Of a stretch of DNA of 64,000 nt, positions 7,800 to 17,493 are shown in pieces; the stretch's first letter is position 1, and every line of letters begins with the position of its first letter. Both the position numbers and the translations under genes were made by a program. Location: contig NZ_PTIV01000018.1 in NCBI RefSeq assembly GCF_002934325.1, positions 1 through 64,000 of the forward strand, read 5' to 3'. Below the pieces are notes generated by a model, which saw only the letters and a program-made list of their open reading frames with translations, did no database searches and was not told the DNA's origin. This DNA is from Marinobacter persicus (GTDB taxonomy: Bacteria > Pseudomonadota > Gammaproteobacteria > Pseudomonadales > Oleiphilaceae).

Positions 7800-10530
7800 T
7801 TCTCTGGCGCCAGGCTGCGGGTGGTTTCCAGGTCTGGCGCCAGGAGTCAAACTCGTGCGCCGGCATGGGCCGGGCGATACCAAAGCCCTGCGCATTGAGG
7901 CAACCGAGTTCGATCAGGGTGCAGCCCTGTTCTGTGGTTTCCACGCCTTCGGCAATCACATCGAAATTGAAGGCTCTGGCCAGTCCGATGATGCCCTTGA
8001 TGATTGCCCTGTTGCCTTTGTCGTCTTCCATGTCACGGACGAATGACTGATCAATCTTCAGCGTGTCAGCTGGTAGTCGCTTGAGGTAATCCAGTGCAGC
8101 GAAACCGGTACCGAAGTCATCCAGCGAGACGTGCACGCCCAGTTTCCGGCATTCGGTCAGTACTTTGCCGGCCAGCTCGATATCATTGATGGCCGTACTT
8201 TCCAGAATTTCCAGTTCCAGACTGGCGGGATTAAAGCCGGGATAACGACGGATGTGGCCGCGTAACGTTGATATAAAGTCCGGGTCCAGCAAGTGCACGG
8301 CATTGATGTTCACGCTGACGCTGACGTCGATGCCCCGGGCTTTCCATTTTTCAACCTGGGAGATAGCGGTATCGAGAACCCAGTTGCCGATGTCGATGGA
8401 AATCGGGTGCTGTTCCACCTGAGGCAGGAATGCGCCCGGCGGTATCATGCCACGCTCCGGATCCTGCCAGCGTAACAAAGACTCAACACCCAGCAGTTCT
8501 CCGGTGGCCATATCCACCTTCGGTTGATAGTGCAGACAGAGTTCGTTTTCGACAATGGCCTTTTCCAGCCGATGGAGCAGTTGTGAAAACGCGCTCTGGT
8601 CACGTCCCTGTTCCGGATCAAACCAGCTGAGGCGGGCCCTGCCATTGTGTTTGGCCTGGTGCAGAGCTTCGGTGGCGTGGCGAATCAGGGTGTCGGCGTC
8701 ACCGTCATCTTCCGGGAAGGCGGTGGCGCCGATGCTGGCAGTCAGAGTCGTCGTGAAGCCATCGAATTCGATGGGTTGCGCCAGCTCCTGTTGCAGGCGT
8801 TCCAGCAAACGACGACCCTTTGCCGGGTTCTCAAGTTGTTCAATGACAACCAGCAGTTCGTCGCCGCCTGTGCGGGCAATGGTGTCGCAATCGCGCATGA
8901 TGGATTGCAGGCGCCGTGCAATGCGTTCAATCAGTACGTCGCCGGCGGCATGGCCGTATTTCTCGTTGATCTGGCTGAAGTGGTCGAGGTCAAACGCAGC
9001 CACAACGATCTGGTCATTTGAGTGTTTTGCCAGCATGAGCGCGTGTTCCAGCCGGTCTCTGAGCAGGATCTGGTTGGGCAGGCCTGTAAGCGGGTCGTGG
9101 TAAGCCCGGTACTCCAGCTCGCGCTCGTGTTGAGCCGCTCTGTCAGTAATGTCGGAGGATACTGAGACATAGTTTTCAATATTGCCATGGCGGTTGGTGA
9201 TGGCGTTGATGGTGGTCAGCTCGGCAAAAAACTCGCCATTCTTGCGCCGGTTCCAGATTTCTCCCTGCCACTTGCCGGTGGTTTTCAGTTCCTGCCAGAG
9301 CTGCTTGTAGAACTCCGGGCCCTGCCGGCCGGACTGAAGCATGTTCGGATTGTGGCCCAGAACCTCCTGGCGGGAGTAACCGGTGTTTCGGGTGAAGGCG
9401 TCGTTCACTTCGATAATGTTGGCCCGGCTGTCGGTTACGGTAATCCGGTCATGGGTGTGCTCGAACACGGCTTTGGTCAGCAGGAACCTAAACTGTGTTT
9501 GCTGGAAAATCAGTACCGCAAAGGTAAGGCAGGCCAGCAGCGTCAGTGGTGAAATGAGTAGATAGCGCCAGAGCTCTTCCCGGGCCGAGGCCAGAAGCTG
9601 GTCCGTTTCACCGCGAATGGTCTCGGCGAGTCCGGTCTCCAGGCGGGTAAGTAGCCTGGCTCTGTCAGACTGCTGAACAAACCATTCTTCGGGGCGCGTT
9701 TCCTGCAAAAGCGTTGAGGGCTCGGAACTGTTGATCAGCCGGTTGCGTAATGCCGTTATCGGCGATTCGAGCGTCAGGTCTGCATAGCTGGCACTGTTAT
9801 CGATCTGGCTGCGATAGCCCGTTAACACGGTCTGTTGTTTGGCTGCCAGGGCCACCAGCTGTTGCTGCTGCGGGTCTGTCAGTTCATGGGAGATAATGGC
9901 CCGGGCAATGATCAGGCGCTCCTGGCCGAGTAACTCCTTGAGACGGTTGAGAATAAAATAGGCATTGAGCTTGCGCCCGATCTGGTTGTGCTCTGTCATT
10001 GCTGACAGGCGGCCGATCAGGTTGTTGAGCTGTTCGATCCGACTGGTGAAGTATTGATCTGTTTTGTCAGAAGTGGTTGTTTCCTGATCAATCCCGGACC
10101 GAATGTCTGCCAGCTCGTATAATGAGTGGCTGAGCGTTCTCAGATCACTTAAATAGGAGGAGCTGGCACTCCGGGGCATGGGCTGATCGAGTTGCACCCG
10201 GAGCGAGGTAAGGTGATTGTCGGTGGCGGTCCGGGCTTCGCGTAGATATTCCCGGAGCTTGGCCGGGTTGTCGCTCTCAAGGAGCGTGATGCTGGTGCTG
10301 CGTTCGCGCTGTAACTGGCCAACCAGGTTCCCGGCCTCTACAGCCAGCGATGTGTGTCTTTCCAGCCGTTCGAGATCGCGGGTGACCTGATAGCGATCTG
10401 CCGCACTGAAGAATGTCATCCACACCACGGCAACCACCAGTGGTGTGAATGCGAGCAGAAAGCGGACTGACAGGGGAAATCGGTCAAACTTTCTGAGAGC
10501 TTTGGTTAGCCAGGGAGTCGAGTCGTTCAA
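7789..10530 (-). CDS. NIT-PAS-GGDEF-EAL cyclic-di-GMP signalling protein
   Basis: A 913-residue inner-membrane sensor. A membrane segment (about 22-42) leads into a periplasmic NIT (nitrate/nitrite-sensing) domain, recognisable by LVGQLQRERSTSITLLES. A second membrane segment follows at about 325-347, then a PAS domain (VFEHTHDRITVTDSRANI), a GGDEF domain with motif RTGGDELL, and an EAL domain. The signature glutamate is in GVESLLRW, so ESL replaces EAL, while ELEILEST and DDFGTGF look intact. Phosphodiesterase activity is therefore plausible but not assured. The only usable start is a TTG at 10530, because an in-frame stop lies just upstream. It follows the NIT-MCP gene by 16 nt, in one operon. 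Confidence 0.85.
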   Translation of the reverse strand: MNDSTPWLTKALRKFDRFPLSVRFLLAFTPLVVAVVWMTFFSAADRYQVTRDLERLERHTSLAVEAGNLVGQLQRERSTSITLLESDNPAKLREYLREARTATDNHLTSLRVQLDQPMPRSASSSYLSDLRTLSHSLYELADIRSGIDQETTTSDKTDQYFTSRIEQLNNLIGRLSAMTEHNQIGRKLNAYFILNRLKELLGQERLIIARAIISHELTDPQQQQLVALAAKQQTVLTGYRSQIDNSASYADLTLESPITALRNRLINSSEPSTLLQETRPEEWFVQQSDRARLLTRLETGLAETIRGETDQLLASAREELWRYLLISPLTLLACLTFAVLIFQQTQFRFLLTKAVFEHTHDRITVTDSRANIIEVNDAFTRNTGYSRQEVLGHNPNMLQSGRQGPEFYKQLWQELKTTGKWQGEIWNRRKNGEFFAELTTINAITNRHGNIENYVSVSSDITDRAAQHERELEYRAYHDPLTGLPNQILLRDRLEHALMLAKHSNDQIVVAAFDLDHFSQINEKYGHAAGDVLIERIARRLQSIMRDCDTIARTGGDELLVVIEQLENPAKGRRLLERLQQELAQPIEFDGFTTTLTASIGATAFPEDDGDADTLIRHATEALHQAKHNGRARLSWFDPEQGRDQSAFSQLLHRLEKAIVENELCLHYQPKVDMATGELLGVESLLRWQDPERGMIPPGAFLPQVEQHPISIDIGNWVLDTAISQVEKWKARGIDVSVSVNINAVHLLDPDFISTLRGHIRRYPGFNPASLELEILESTAINDIELAGKVLTECRKLGVHVSLDDFGTGFAALDYLKRLPADTLKIDQSFVRDMEDDKGNRAIIKGIIGLARAFNFDVIAEGVETTEQGCTLIELGCLNAQGFGIARPMPAHEFDSWRQTWKPPAAWRQRKAG

Positions 10531-10546
10531 GCTTGGTTATCCGGCC

Positions 10547-12577
10547 TCATGCATTATGGTCATTAACCTTGAATTCGTTAGCCAGATCCTGTAGCTCTCG
10601 AGCAAGCCGTGCCTGCTCTTGGGTTACTTCCGTGATCTCCTGCGACCCAGTCAGGGACAGCATAGCAACTTCACTGACAGATTCCATGCTGGTGGCCAGT
10701 TCCCGGGTCACCGCTACCTGCTCTTCCGAGGCAGTGGCAATCTGGGTGGCCATGTCTGAAATCCCGTTTACGTCAGTCAGGATTTCAGCAAAGGTTTTCT
10801 CCATCTCTGAAGCCTGTTCACTGGTTTCGTTAGCCAGTGTGTGGCTTGAGACAACGGAGCGGCTGGCGCTGCCAGTGATGTCCTTGAAGCCGTTGATGAT
10901 TTCTTCTATCTGGGTAGTGGACTCATGAGTCTGTTGAGCGAGGGTACGAACCTCATCTGCCACTACTGCAAATCCTCGCCCGTGTTCACCGGCACGGGCT
11001 GCCTCAATCGCTGCGTTCAGCGCCAACAGGTTGGTCTGGTCCGCAACCTTGCGGATGACATCCACTACATCACTGATAGAGCCGCTGCGTTTTTCAAGCT
11101 CTTCAATGACTTGATTGACCTCCTGAACTGATTCGGCCAGAGAGCGAATCTGAGACACGCTTGAGTGTAACACACGCTCGCCGGTCTGGCTTTTTTCCAT
11201 GGCGCGGCTGGCGGCATCGGCGACTTCCTGGGTGTTCTGGGAAATTTCCTCTGAGGTGGACGACATTTCCTCAGTAGCGGCAGCCACCTGTTCGATCTGT
11301 TGCTGCTGTTTTTTAAGCTGGCTGGCGTTCTGGGTAGCGGTACTGCTGGTTTCCTCAGTCGCCGTGGCCAGTTGGACGCTGGAACGGTCAATCTGCAGCA
11401 GTGCGACGCTGAAGTGTGAGAACAGCTGGTTGATAGCCTCGGCAATGGTGCCGATTTCATCCTTGCTGGTCACCGGAATCTCGAGGCTCAGATCTTTGTT
11501 GTCCATGGCCTCATGCAGTTTGCTGCGCAGGGTATGTACCTGACAATGAATGGCATGGATGATCACGAGCATCAGGATGATTACCAGAGCTGTAGCGGCA
11601 GCCGCTATGGTCGAGACGGTAATCAGACTGTTGCGCGCGCGGGAAACCGCCTGTTCGGCCATGCTGTCTACCTGCTCCAGCATCTGACCTCCGATGCTGT
11701 TCATGGCCTCAATCCGTGTGGTTGATGCTGAAAACCACTCGGCTGCTTCCAGTGCGTACATGCCCGCAGCGCTGCTGAGCAGTGTTTCTCTCTGCTCCAG
11801 CAGTGCCCGGTTTTCCGGAGTGCTCAGGAAGGCTTCAAGCTTTTCGCGGACGCTGCCTTCGGCTGACAGCAGGGTCAGGGCTGAATGGAGGTAAGCATCC
11901 TGACGACCGGCCAACGACGTAATCTGGCCCAGGCGGGGCAGATTAAAGTTTCCACTTCGAATCAGGCTGGCGCCGGCAGCTCGCTCACGCCCTGACATTT
12001 CGCCCGCTTCTGCAAGCGCAAAGTAGGCATTGAGCTGACGGGTAAGTTCGGGGTCGGTGGCCCGGCGTATAAGCAGCGGGACCCGGTTTACAATCTCCAT
12101 GATAACTTCGGTATATCGACCGCCGGATTCCGGTGCCGCGATATTGCGGTTGTCGATCTGCTGTCGCAGAGCAGGCAGGCTCTTGGTGTGTTGCTCAAAG
12201 CGTTCGATGCTGCTCTGAACCACACCGTCAAAGGTAGAGTCCGCAAGCAGGTTTTCGAGCTCAGAGCGGTAGCTGGACACAGCACGGTCGGTGGCCTCTC
12301 GTTGGGACTGCAACGCCTGAGCTGCCTGGCGGGCCGCATCAGAACCGGCACCGCTGGCCAGCAAAACAGCAGAACGACCCCGTTCTTTTTGCAGTTGCTC
12401 GACCACGGGGTCGCCAACTTCTGCAAGCCGGACCATGTCTTGCAGTTGCTGCATGCTTTTCAGTTCACCGGCCGTGTCGGTGATGTTTTGCGCCGCAAAC
12501 AGAATGAGAGCGATAAGCGGGGGAAGCACCAGTGTGATCAGTTTTCCGCGCATCGACAGATTGTTGATGAGATTCAT
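10547..12577 (-). CDS. Methyl-accepting chemotaxis protein with NIT nitrate/nitrite-sensing domain
   Basis: A 676-residue chemoreceptor. Membrane segment 1 is at about 12-30. The periplasmic helical NIT domain (about 40-310) shows the signature [19 protein letters not shown]. Membrane segment 2 is at about 328-350. HAMP ([18 protein letters not shown]) and the signalling domain follow, with hairpin-tip motif [22 protein letters not shown] domains are proposed to bind nitrate or nitrite, so this is a candidate receptor for taxis toward the electron acceptor. It is the promoter-proximal gene of a two-gene unit with the NIT-GGDEF-EAL protein, which is unusual: two outputs, swimming and c-di-GMP, downstream of the same sensor type. 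Confidence 0.9.
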   Translation of the reverse strand: MNLINNLSMRGKLITLVLPPLIALILFAAQNITDTAGELKSMQQLQDMVRLAEVGDPVVEQLQKERGRSAVLLASGAGSDAARQAAQALQSQREATDRAVSSYRSELENLLADSTFDGVVQSSIERFEQHTKSLPALRQQIDNRNIAAPESGGRYTEVIMEIVNRVPLLIRRATDPELTRQLNAYFALAEAGEMSGRERAAGASLIRSGNFNLPRLGQITSLAGRQDAYLHSALTLLSAEGSVREKLEAFLSTPENRALLEQRETLLSSAAGMYALEAAEWFSASTTRIEAMNSIGGQMLEQVDSMAEQAVSRARNSLITVSTIAAAATALVIILMLVIIHAIHCQVHTLRSKLHEAMDNKDLSLEIPVTSKDEIGTIAEAINQLFSHFSVALLQIDRSSVQLATATEETSSTATQNASQLKKQQQQIEQVAAATEEMSSTSEEISQNTQEVADAASRAMEKSQTGERVLHSSVSQIRSLAESVQEVNQVIEELEKRSGSISDVVDVIRKVADQTNLLALNAAIEAARAGEHGRGFAVVADEVRTLAQQTHESTTQIEEIINGFKDITGSASRSVVSSHTLANETSEQASEMEKTFAEILTDVNGISDMATQIATASEEQVAVTRELATSMESVSEVAMLSLTGSQEITEVTQEQARLARELQDLANEFKVNDHNA

Positions 12578-12864
12578 GCCTGAGCCTCTTGGGTAGATAG
12601 GCTGGCGATTATGACCAAGTGCAGATGAGTGGGGTATCGGCGGATTGGGGTAAGTGTTTAGGTAGAGGATTTTTCGTAACGCATTGTAAGTAAAATGTTA
12701 ATCGGCTGATTCCGTGAGGTTTTCAGGGTGGGTCAGGGGTAGTACGTAGAGTACCTCTTTGTAGTTGTAGGTATTACCAGCTTTCGATGGCTGTGCTGAT
12801 AAAGGTCAAGGTGTGTGGGGCGGCCTCTGGTTATGGTGCCGATATGCTTCCTCTGGAGAGTGCC
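12578..12864. other. Divergent intergenic region between NIT-MCP and ubiU
   Basis: No gene is supported. The region holds the promoter of the MCP operon (minus strand) and that of ubiUV (plus strand). A possible FNR-like box is at 12796. Confidence 0.6.
12796..12809. promoter_or_regulatory. Possible FNR/ANR-type box upstream of ubiU
   Basis: CTGAT-AAAG-GTCAA matches TTGAT-N4-ATCAA at 8 of 10 positions and sits 55 bp before the ubiU ATG. Anaerobic induction of ubiUV would fit their oxygen-independent role. It is a weak match. Confidence 0.4.
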
Positions 12865-13860
12865 ATGGAACTTGTGTGCCCCGCCGGCAGTCTGCCGGCT
12901 CTGAAAAAAGCAGTGGATAACGGTGCCGATGCCGTTTACATCGGCTTCCGCGACAGCACCAATGCCCGCCAGTTTGCCGGCCTGAACTTCAACGACAAAC
13001 GCGCCCGCGAAGGCATCGAATACGCCCATGCCAGAGGCAGTCGGGTATTCTGCGCCATTAACACCTACCCGCAACCAGACGGCTGGGAGCAGTGGAAGGG
13101 GGCGGTTGACCATGCCGCGAGCCTGGGTGTGGACGCCATCATCCTGGCTGACATGGGCCTGCTGGATTACGCCGCCAACAAATACCCGGATACACCCCGG
13201 CACCTGTCCGTTCAGGGCTCGGCCACCAGTTACGAAGCCCTGGCGTTCTACAAGGACAACTTCGATATCCGCCGGGCGGTTCTTCCCCGTGTGCTGTCAT
13301 TGGACCAGGTACGGGGCGTGGCCAGACACAGCCCGGTGGAGCTGGAAGTTTTTGCGTTCGGCAGTCTTTGCATCATGGCCGAAGGGCGCTGTTACCTGTC
13401 CTCCTACCTGACCGATGAATCTCCCAACACCCGGGGTGCCTGCTCGCCGGCCAAGGCCGTGCGTTGGCAGGAAACACCGCAGGGGCTGGAATCGCGCCTG
13501 AACGATGTATTGATTGATCGGTATGGTCAGGGCGAGTCGGCCGGTTATCCCACCTTGTGCAAAGGCCGCTTCGACGTTGAAGGCAGTGTGTATCACGCCA
13601 TTGAAGAGCCGGTCAGCCTGAACACCATGGACTTGCTGCCAGAATTGCAGGAACTGGGCATCAGCGCCGTAAAAATTGAAGGCCGCCAACGCAGCCCCGC
13701 CTACATTGCCGATGTTGCCCGTACCTGGCGCCAGGCGCTGGACAGAGTGCAGGCTGATGCTGAGCACTTTGCCGTGGACAGCGCGTGGCATCACACGCTG
13801 TCGGGACTTTCCGAAGGTGGATTGACCACCATCGGCGCTTATCATCGCAAGTGGAAATAA
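12865..13860 (+). CDS. ubiU: Ubiquinone biosynthesis protein UbiU (peptidase U32 family)
   Basis: A 331-residue [4Fe-4S] protein that with UbiV carries out oxygen-independent hydroxylations in ubiquinone synthesis. The chosen ATG at 12865 (GGAGAG ribosome site) gives MELVCPAGSLPALKKAV and exactly the E. coli UbiU length; the ORF is open back to 12787. The four cluster cysteines are visible: GSLC, GRC seven residues later, RGAC 17 residues after that, and LCKGRF near residue 232. ubiV starts 12 nt downstream. The partner ubiT is about 45 kb away beside narXL. The context of hemN and nitrate genes supports anaerobic quinone supply. Confidence 0.92.
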   Translation: MELVCPAGSLPALKKAVDNGADAVYIGFRDSTNARQFAGLNFNDKRAREGIEYAHARGSRVFCAINTYPQPDGWEQWKGAVDHAASLGVDAIILADMGLLDYAANKYPDTPRHLSVQGSATSYEALAFYKDNFDIRRAVLPRVLSLDQVRGVARHSPVELEVFAFGSLCIMAEGRCYLSSYLTDESPNTRGACSPAKAVRWQETPQGLESRLNDVLIDRYGQGESAGYPTLCKGRFDVEGSVYHAIEEPVSLNTMDLLPELQELGISAVKIEGRQRSPAYIADVARTWRQALDRVQADAEHFAVDSAWHHTLSGLSEGGLTTIGAYHRKWK

Positions 13861-13872
13861 GGTGTACCGTTT

Positions 13873-14772
13873 ATGATGAAGCTCTCTCTTGGCCCGATCC
13901 TGTGGTTCTGGAGCAGGCAGTCCGTTTTCGACTTCTATGGCGAGGCTGCGGAATGGCCAGTGGACACCATTTATCTGGGTGAGGTGGTGTGCTCCCGTCG
14001 TCGGGAACTGAAACCGGACGACTGGCTGGATCTGGCGCGGGATCTGAAGGCCTGTGGCAAGAACGTGGTGCTGTCCACGCTCACGCTGATCGAGTCGGAA
14101 GCGGACCTGCGCCGCCTGCGCAAGTTCTGCGAGCAGGACGAGTTTCTGGTGGAAGCGAATGACCAGAGCGCTCTGCAGGTGGCCATTCGCAACCGCATCC
14201 CGTTCATTACCGGCCCCTCAATGAATATCTACAACACCGCTACCCTGAAAATTCTTGCGAAACAGGGATTGCAGGGCTGGAACCTTCCGGTGGAACTGGG
14301 CAAGGAAACACTCGAGCAGCTGATTGCTGAACTGAAACACGAAGATCTGGACTTGCCGGCGGAAGTGTTCTCCTGGGGTTTCCTGCCCCTGGCCTGGTCG
14401 TCCCGCTGTTTTACCGCCCGCCATTACAACCTGCCCAAGGACAACTGTCAGTTCCGCTGCCTGGAGCATCCGGACGGGATGGAGCTGCGTTCCCGGGAAA
14501 ACCAGGAACTGTTCCGCCTGAATGGCATTTCGACGCTATCTGGCTCGCGCTACGATCTTATGCGGGAACTGCCGGATATGGAGCAGATGGGGGTTTCCAC
14601 CGTGCGCCTGAGCCCGGAGCATCAAGGGATGGGCGAAGTGGTCAAACGTTTTGACCAGGTTCGGCGAGGGGAAGCTCCCGATACTGACCCGCTACAACTG
14701 GTAGAAGCGCCTCCTTGCAACGGTTACTGGTATGGCAGGCCGGGGATGGATCTGCAAAAAGGGAGTTCCTGA
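13873..14772 (+). CDS. ubiV: Ubiquinone biosynthesis protein UbiV (peptidase U32 family)
   Basis: A 299-residue partner of UbiU in the anaerobic hydroxylation complex. Cluster cysteines occur in GEVVCSRRR (about residue 40), SSRCFTAR (about 181) and DNCQFRC (about 194 and 198), matching the E. coli UbiV pattern within one residue. The family motif [12 protein letters not shown] is present. Two ATGs (13873 and 13876) follow an AAGGTG site next to the ubiU stop, so translation is probably coupled. A 16-bp tandem repeat begins directly after its stop codon. Confidence 0.92.
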   Translation: MMKLSLGPILWFWSRQSVFDFYGEAAEWPVDTIYLGEVVCSRRRELKPDDWLDLARDLKACGKNVVLSTLTLIESEADLRRLRKFCEQDEFLVEANDQSALQVAIRNRIPFITGPSMNIYNTATLKILAKQGLQGWNLPVELGKETLEQLIAELKHEDLDLPAEVFSWGFLPLAWSSRCFTARHYNLPKDNCQFRCLEHPDGMELRSRENQELFRLNGISTLSGSRYDLMRELPDMEQMGVSTVRLSPEHQGMGEVVKRFDQVRRGEAPDTDPLQLVEAPPCNGYWYGRPGMDLQKGSS

Positions 14773-14812
14773 ATAGATAGGATTCATAATAGATACGATT
14801 CATAATAGATCC
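14773..14812 (+). repeat. 16-bp tandem repeat after ubiV
   Basis: ATAGATAGGATTCATA (14773-14788) is followed directly by ATAGATACGATTCATA (14789-14804) and a partial third unit (14805-14812). It fills the gap between ubiV and the MASE1-GGDEF gene. Confidence 0.75.
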
Positions 14813-14848
14813 TGGTTGTCGCTGTAATATCACAGCTTAGGAGAATCG

Positions 14849-16696
14849 ATGAGTAAGGACGTGCCGTGCATGCAACGTTGGTACGCACATTTTCCCGGCG
14901 TGATCCGGGTGTGGTTGTGCATTTATGTGACGGTAACGTCGTTCCAGTATCTGATTTCGGGTGAGCACTTCAGTCTGTTGACGTTTTTTTTCAATGGAGG
15001 GCTGTTACTGGTTGCCCTGCTGGATATAGCGCGGCGCCTGGAATCTACTCGATTGCTGGTTATCTTCACCATCCTGGTTTTCGGTTCTGACTGGTTGCTA
15101 AAGACGGTGCTGGCCGGGCAACCGATCATCGCCTCCCTGACGATGACATCGACTCTTATTCTACAAGGATGGCTTGGATACCTCTTCCTGTGTTTTGCCG
15201 GCTTGAATCGTGATCTGCCAGACACACAGAAGAAAGTGATCTGGTTTTCCTGGGCTGCCGCACTGTTTCCGGCCTTGATTTCTTCATTCCTTGTGGTCTT
15301 GCTGTCTCTTTATCTGAACGGCCCGGCAGACTGGAAAACCTTCGGAAATGATTTTCTCTGGTGGTCCGTCTCACGTTTTACCTCCATTGCACTAGTCGCC
15401 CCGGCCATACTGTTTCTTATCGAGCAATACGAATCAGATAGCGGCTTCAGTGATGAATTTTTTGATGGTCACTTCCCTTTATTTGCTTTTGGTGCTGTTA
15501 TTGCCGCGCTGGTGTTCTTCTCTGTGGCCAACCCGCCAGGGCCAGAGTTACCCAGTTACAGTTACTTTTTGCTGCCGGTTCTCTTGGTAGCGTCTGTGCG
15601 CTACCCGCTTTACCAGAGCCTTTTTGTGTTGTTGCTTGTTGGGCTCGCGAGCTATACGGCTGATGCGATTGCCTCTTCCAGTCCGGATGAACTGCGGGAA
15701 AGCGGGCTCGCGTTAGCGGTCTTTCTTTGTATAAGTAGTGCTGTTGTATGGCACATGGGTGTGCTGGACAGAGAGCGAAGCCATTCCCTGGCGTATTTGA
15801 AGCAAGTGGCTGAAGTGTTTCAGCACAGCCAGGAGTCGATCATCATCGCGGACTCAAAAGGCACGATTCTGAACGTTAACCCGGCGTTTACCCGCATTAC
15901 AGGCTACGCCCGCGGTGAGGCCGTGGGTAACAACCCTCGAATCCTGAATTCCGGCAAGCAGAACCGGCATTTCTACGAAGATCTGTTCAAGCAACTACGA
16001 GCCAAAGGCTTTTGGTCTGGCCAATTCTGGAACAAGCGGAAAAACGGCGAATATTACCTGCAGCGAGGGACAATCTCCGCCGTGTTTGCGGACAACGGTA
16101 AGCCAGAACACTACATATCCATTATGGAAGACGCTTCGATTTACAACGAAGCTGAAGAAAGGATCCAGACTCTGGCCAACTATGACCCGCTGACCGGACT
16201 GCCCAACAGAGTATTGCTGAAGGAGCGTTTTTCTGAAGCTTTTGTCCATGCCCGGGAGACGAGGGGCGTCTGGTCACTTCTGTTTATTGATCTGGATGAT
16301 TTTAAACAGGTAAATGATGCGCTGGGCCATTACTATGGCGATGAATTGCTCAAAGCCGTATGTGAAAGACTGAAGCTCCACGTGAGAAAAGCAGACACTC
16401 TGTGTCGATTTGGTGGGGATGAATTCATTCTTCTGATGCAGGGCGGCGCGAAAGAAGCTGGCCAGCTGGCTCGGCAGCTGATAGATGCAATAAAACCGGT
16501 GTTTGATATTGAGGGTGCTCAGCTGCATGTGGGGGCGAGTGTGGGTGTCGCGGTGCTTTTTCTGGATGGAGATACGTTAGGTGAGCTGATACAGGCGGCC
16601 GACACAGCCATGTATCACGCAAAAAATGAGGGGCGTGGCCGGGTCAGTTTTTTGCTAAATCCATGCAAGATAAGGTGCAGTTCCGGGTTGCTCTGA
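14849..16696 (+). CDS. MASE1-like/PAS/GGDEF diguanylate cyclase, 5' part of a frameshifted gene
   Basis: A 615-residue ORF. An integral membrane sensor region with about eight hydrophobic segments (residues 15-310, MASE1-like) is followed by PAS (VAEVFQHSQESIIIADSKG) and a GGDEF domain with an intact active site in CRFGGDEFILL. The reading frame then leaves the expected path at a run of six Ts (16648-16653). With seven Ts the protein would continue into the EAL domain encoded at 16663-17469. As read, the ORF ends in about 15 unrelated residues. The start at 14849 has an AGGAG ribosome site. This may be a true frameshift giving a free diguanylate cyclase, a phase-variable or slippery site, or a sequencing error. 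Confidence 0.85.
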   Translation: MSKDVPCMQRWYAHFPGVIRVWLCIYVTVTSFQYLISGEHFSLLTFFFNGGLLLVALLDIARRLESTRLLVIFTILVFGSDWLLKTVLAGQPIIASLTMTSTLILQGWLGYLFLCFAGLNRDLPDTQKKVIWFSWAAALFPALISSFLVVLLSLYLNGPADWKTFGNDFLWWSVSRFTSIALVAPAILFLIEQYESDSGFSDEFFDGHFPLFAFGAVIAALVFFSVANPPGPELPSYSYFLLPVLLVASVRYPLYQSLFVLLLVGLASYTADAIASSSPDELRESGLALAVFLCISSAVVWHMGVLDRERSHSLAYLKQVAEVFQHSQESIIIADSKGTILNVNPAFTRITGYARGEAVGNNPRILNSGKQNRHFYEDLFKQLRAKGFWSGQFWNKRKNGEYYLQRGTISAVFADNGKPEHYISIMEDASIYNEAEERIQTLANYDPLTGLPNRVLLKERFSEAFVHARETRGVWSLLFIDLDDFKQVNDALGHYYGDELLKAVCERLKLHVRKADTLCRFGGDEFILLMQGGAKEAGQLARQLIDAIKPVFDIEGAQLHVGASVGVAVLFLDGDTLGELIQAADTAMYHAKNEGRGRVSFLLNPCKIRCSSGLL

Positions 16697-17469
16697 AACC
16701 AGCATTGCAAAAAGCCATTACTGAAGATGAACTGTTCCTGTTGTACCAACCGAAAGTTGAGCGTTCTGCGGATGGTCGCTTTCGGGCGGTTGGATACGAA
16801 GCCTTGGTCCGGTGGAATAATCCGGAGACCGGAATGGTGTCTCCTGGCGAGTTCATTCCGGCAGCGGAAGACAGCGGGCAAATTGTTGAGGTTGATCGTT
16901 GGGTAATGAAGGCAGCTGTCGCCCAGTTGGCCCAATGGTTAAAAGAGCCACAGACACAGGTTTTACCCGTTGCGATCAACGTTTCAGCGGCGCTTTTCTC
17001 CCGGTCGGAATTTGTTGACGATCTGCGAGCTATTGTTGAGTCCTCCGGGGTGCCTTCCAGCCTGATAGAATTGGAGATAACCGAGCATGCCGCAATCGTT
17101 GATATGGAAAATACCCTGAAGACGCTCCGAGAACTGAGAGCTATGGGGTTTCGGCTGGCTATTGATGATTTTGGTACCGGGTATTCAAGCCTGGCCTATC
17201 TGAGAGAATTCCCGATCGATCATTTGAAAATTGACCTGAGCTTCGTGCGAGACGTCCATATCGACCCCCAAAAACAGGGCCTTGTAAAGGCGATTATTGC
17301 AATGGCGCATTCGCTGGGTTTGAAAACAATCGCAGAGGGAGTGGAAGGCAGAGAAGAGCTTGAACTTCTCCTTACCAACGACTGTGATGCCTTTCAGGGC
17401 TACTACTTCAGCAAGCCGATTCCCGCCTCTGAGTGTGGCAGGATAAAACTGCCCTCTGTGACCGCCTGA
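16663..17469 (+). CDS. EAL phosphodiesterase domain, 3' part of the frameshifted gene
   Basis: A 268-residue EAL domain with all the expected motifs: GYEALVRW, LEITEHAA, IDDFGTGYSSL, LKIDLSFVR and IAEGVE. It would hydrolyse c-di-GMP to pGpG. The ATG at 16663 is an internal methionine of the linker in the ancestral fused protein, and no convincing ribosome site precedes it. Separate translation is therefore doubtful unless coupled to, or reached by slippage from, the upstream frame. It overlaps the upstream ORF by 34 nt. Confidence 0.8.
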   Translation: MQDKVQFRVALKPALQKAITEDELFLLYQPKVERSADGRFRAVGYEALVRWNNPETGMVSPGEFIPAAEDSGQIVEVDRWVMKAAVAQLAQWLKEPQTQVLPVAINVSAALFSRSEFVDDLRAIVESSGVPSSLIELEITEHAAIVDMENTLKTLRELRAMGFRLAIDDFGTGYSSLAYLREFPIDHLKIDLSFVRDVHIDPQKQGLVKAIIAMAHSLGLKTIAEGVEGREELELLLTNDCDAFQGYYFSKPIPASECGRIKLPSVTA

Positions 17470-17486
17470 TGAAGGTATCAGGCGGT
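17461..17486. terminator. Hairpin between convergent genes
   Basis: ACCGCCTGAT-GAAGGT-ATCAGGCGGT is a 10-bp perfect stem lying over the EAL stop codon and just beyond the stop of the convergent cytochrome gene. A poly-U tail is lacking on both strands. Confidence 0.5.
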
Positions 17487-17493
17487 CTCGCGG

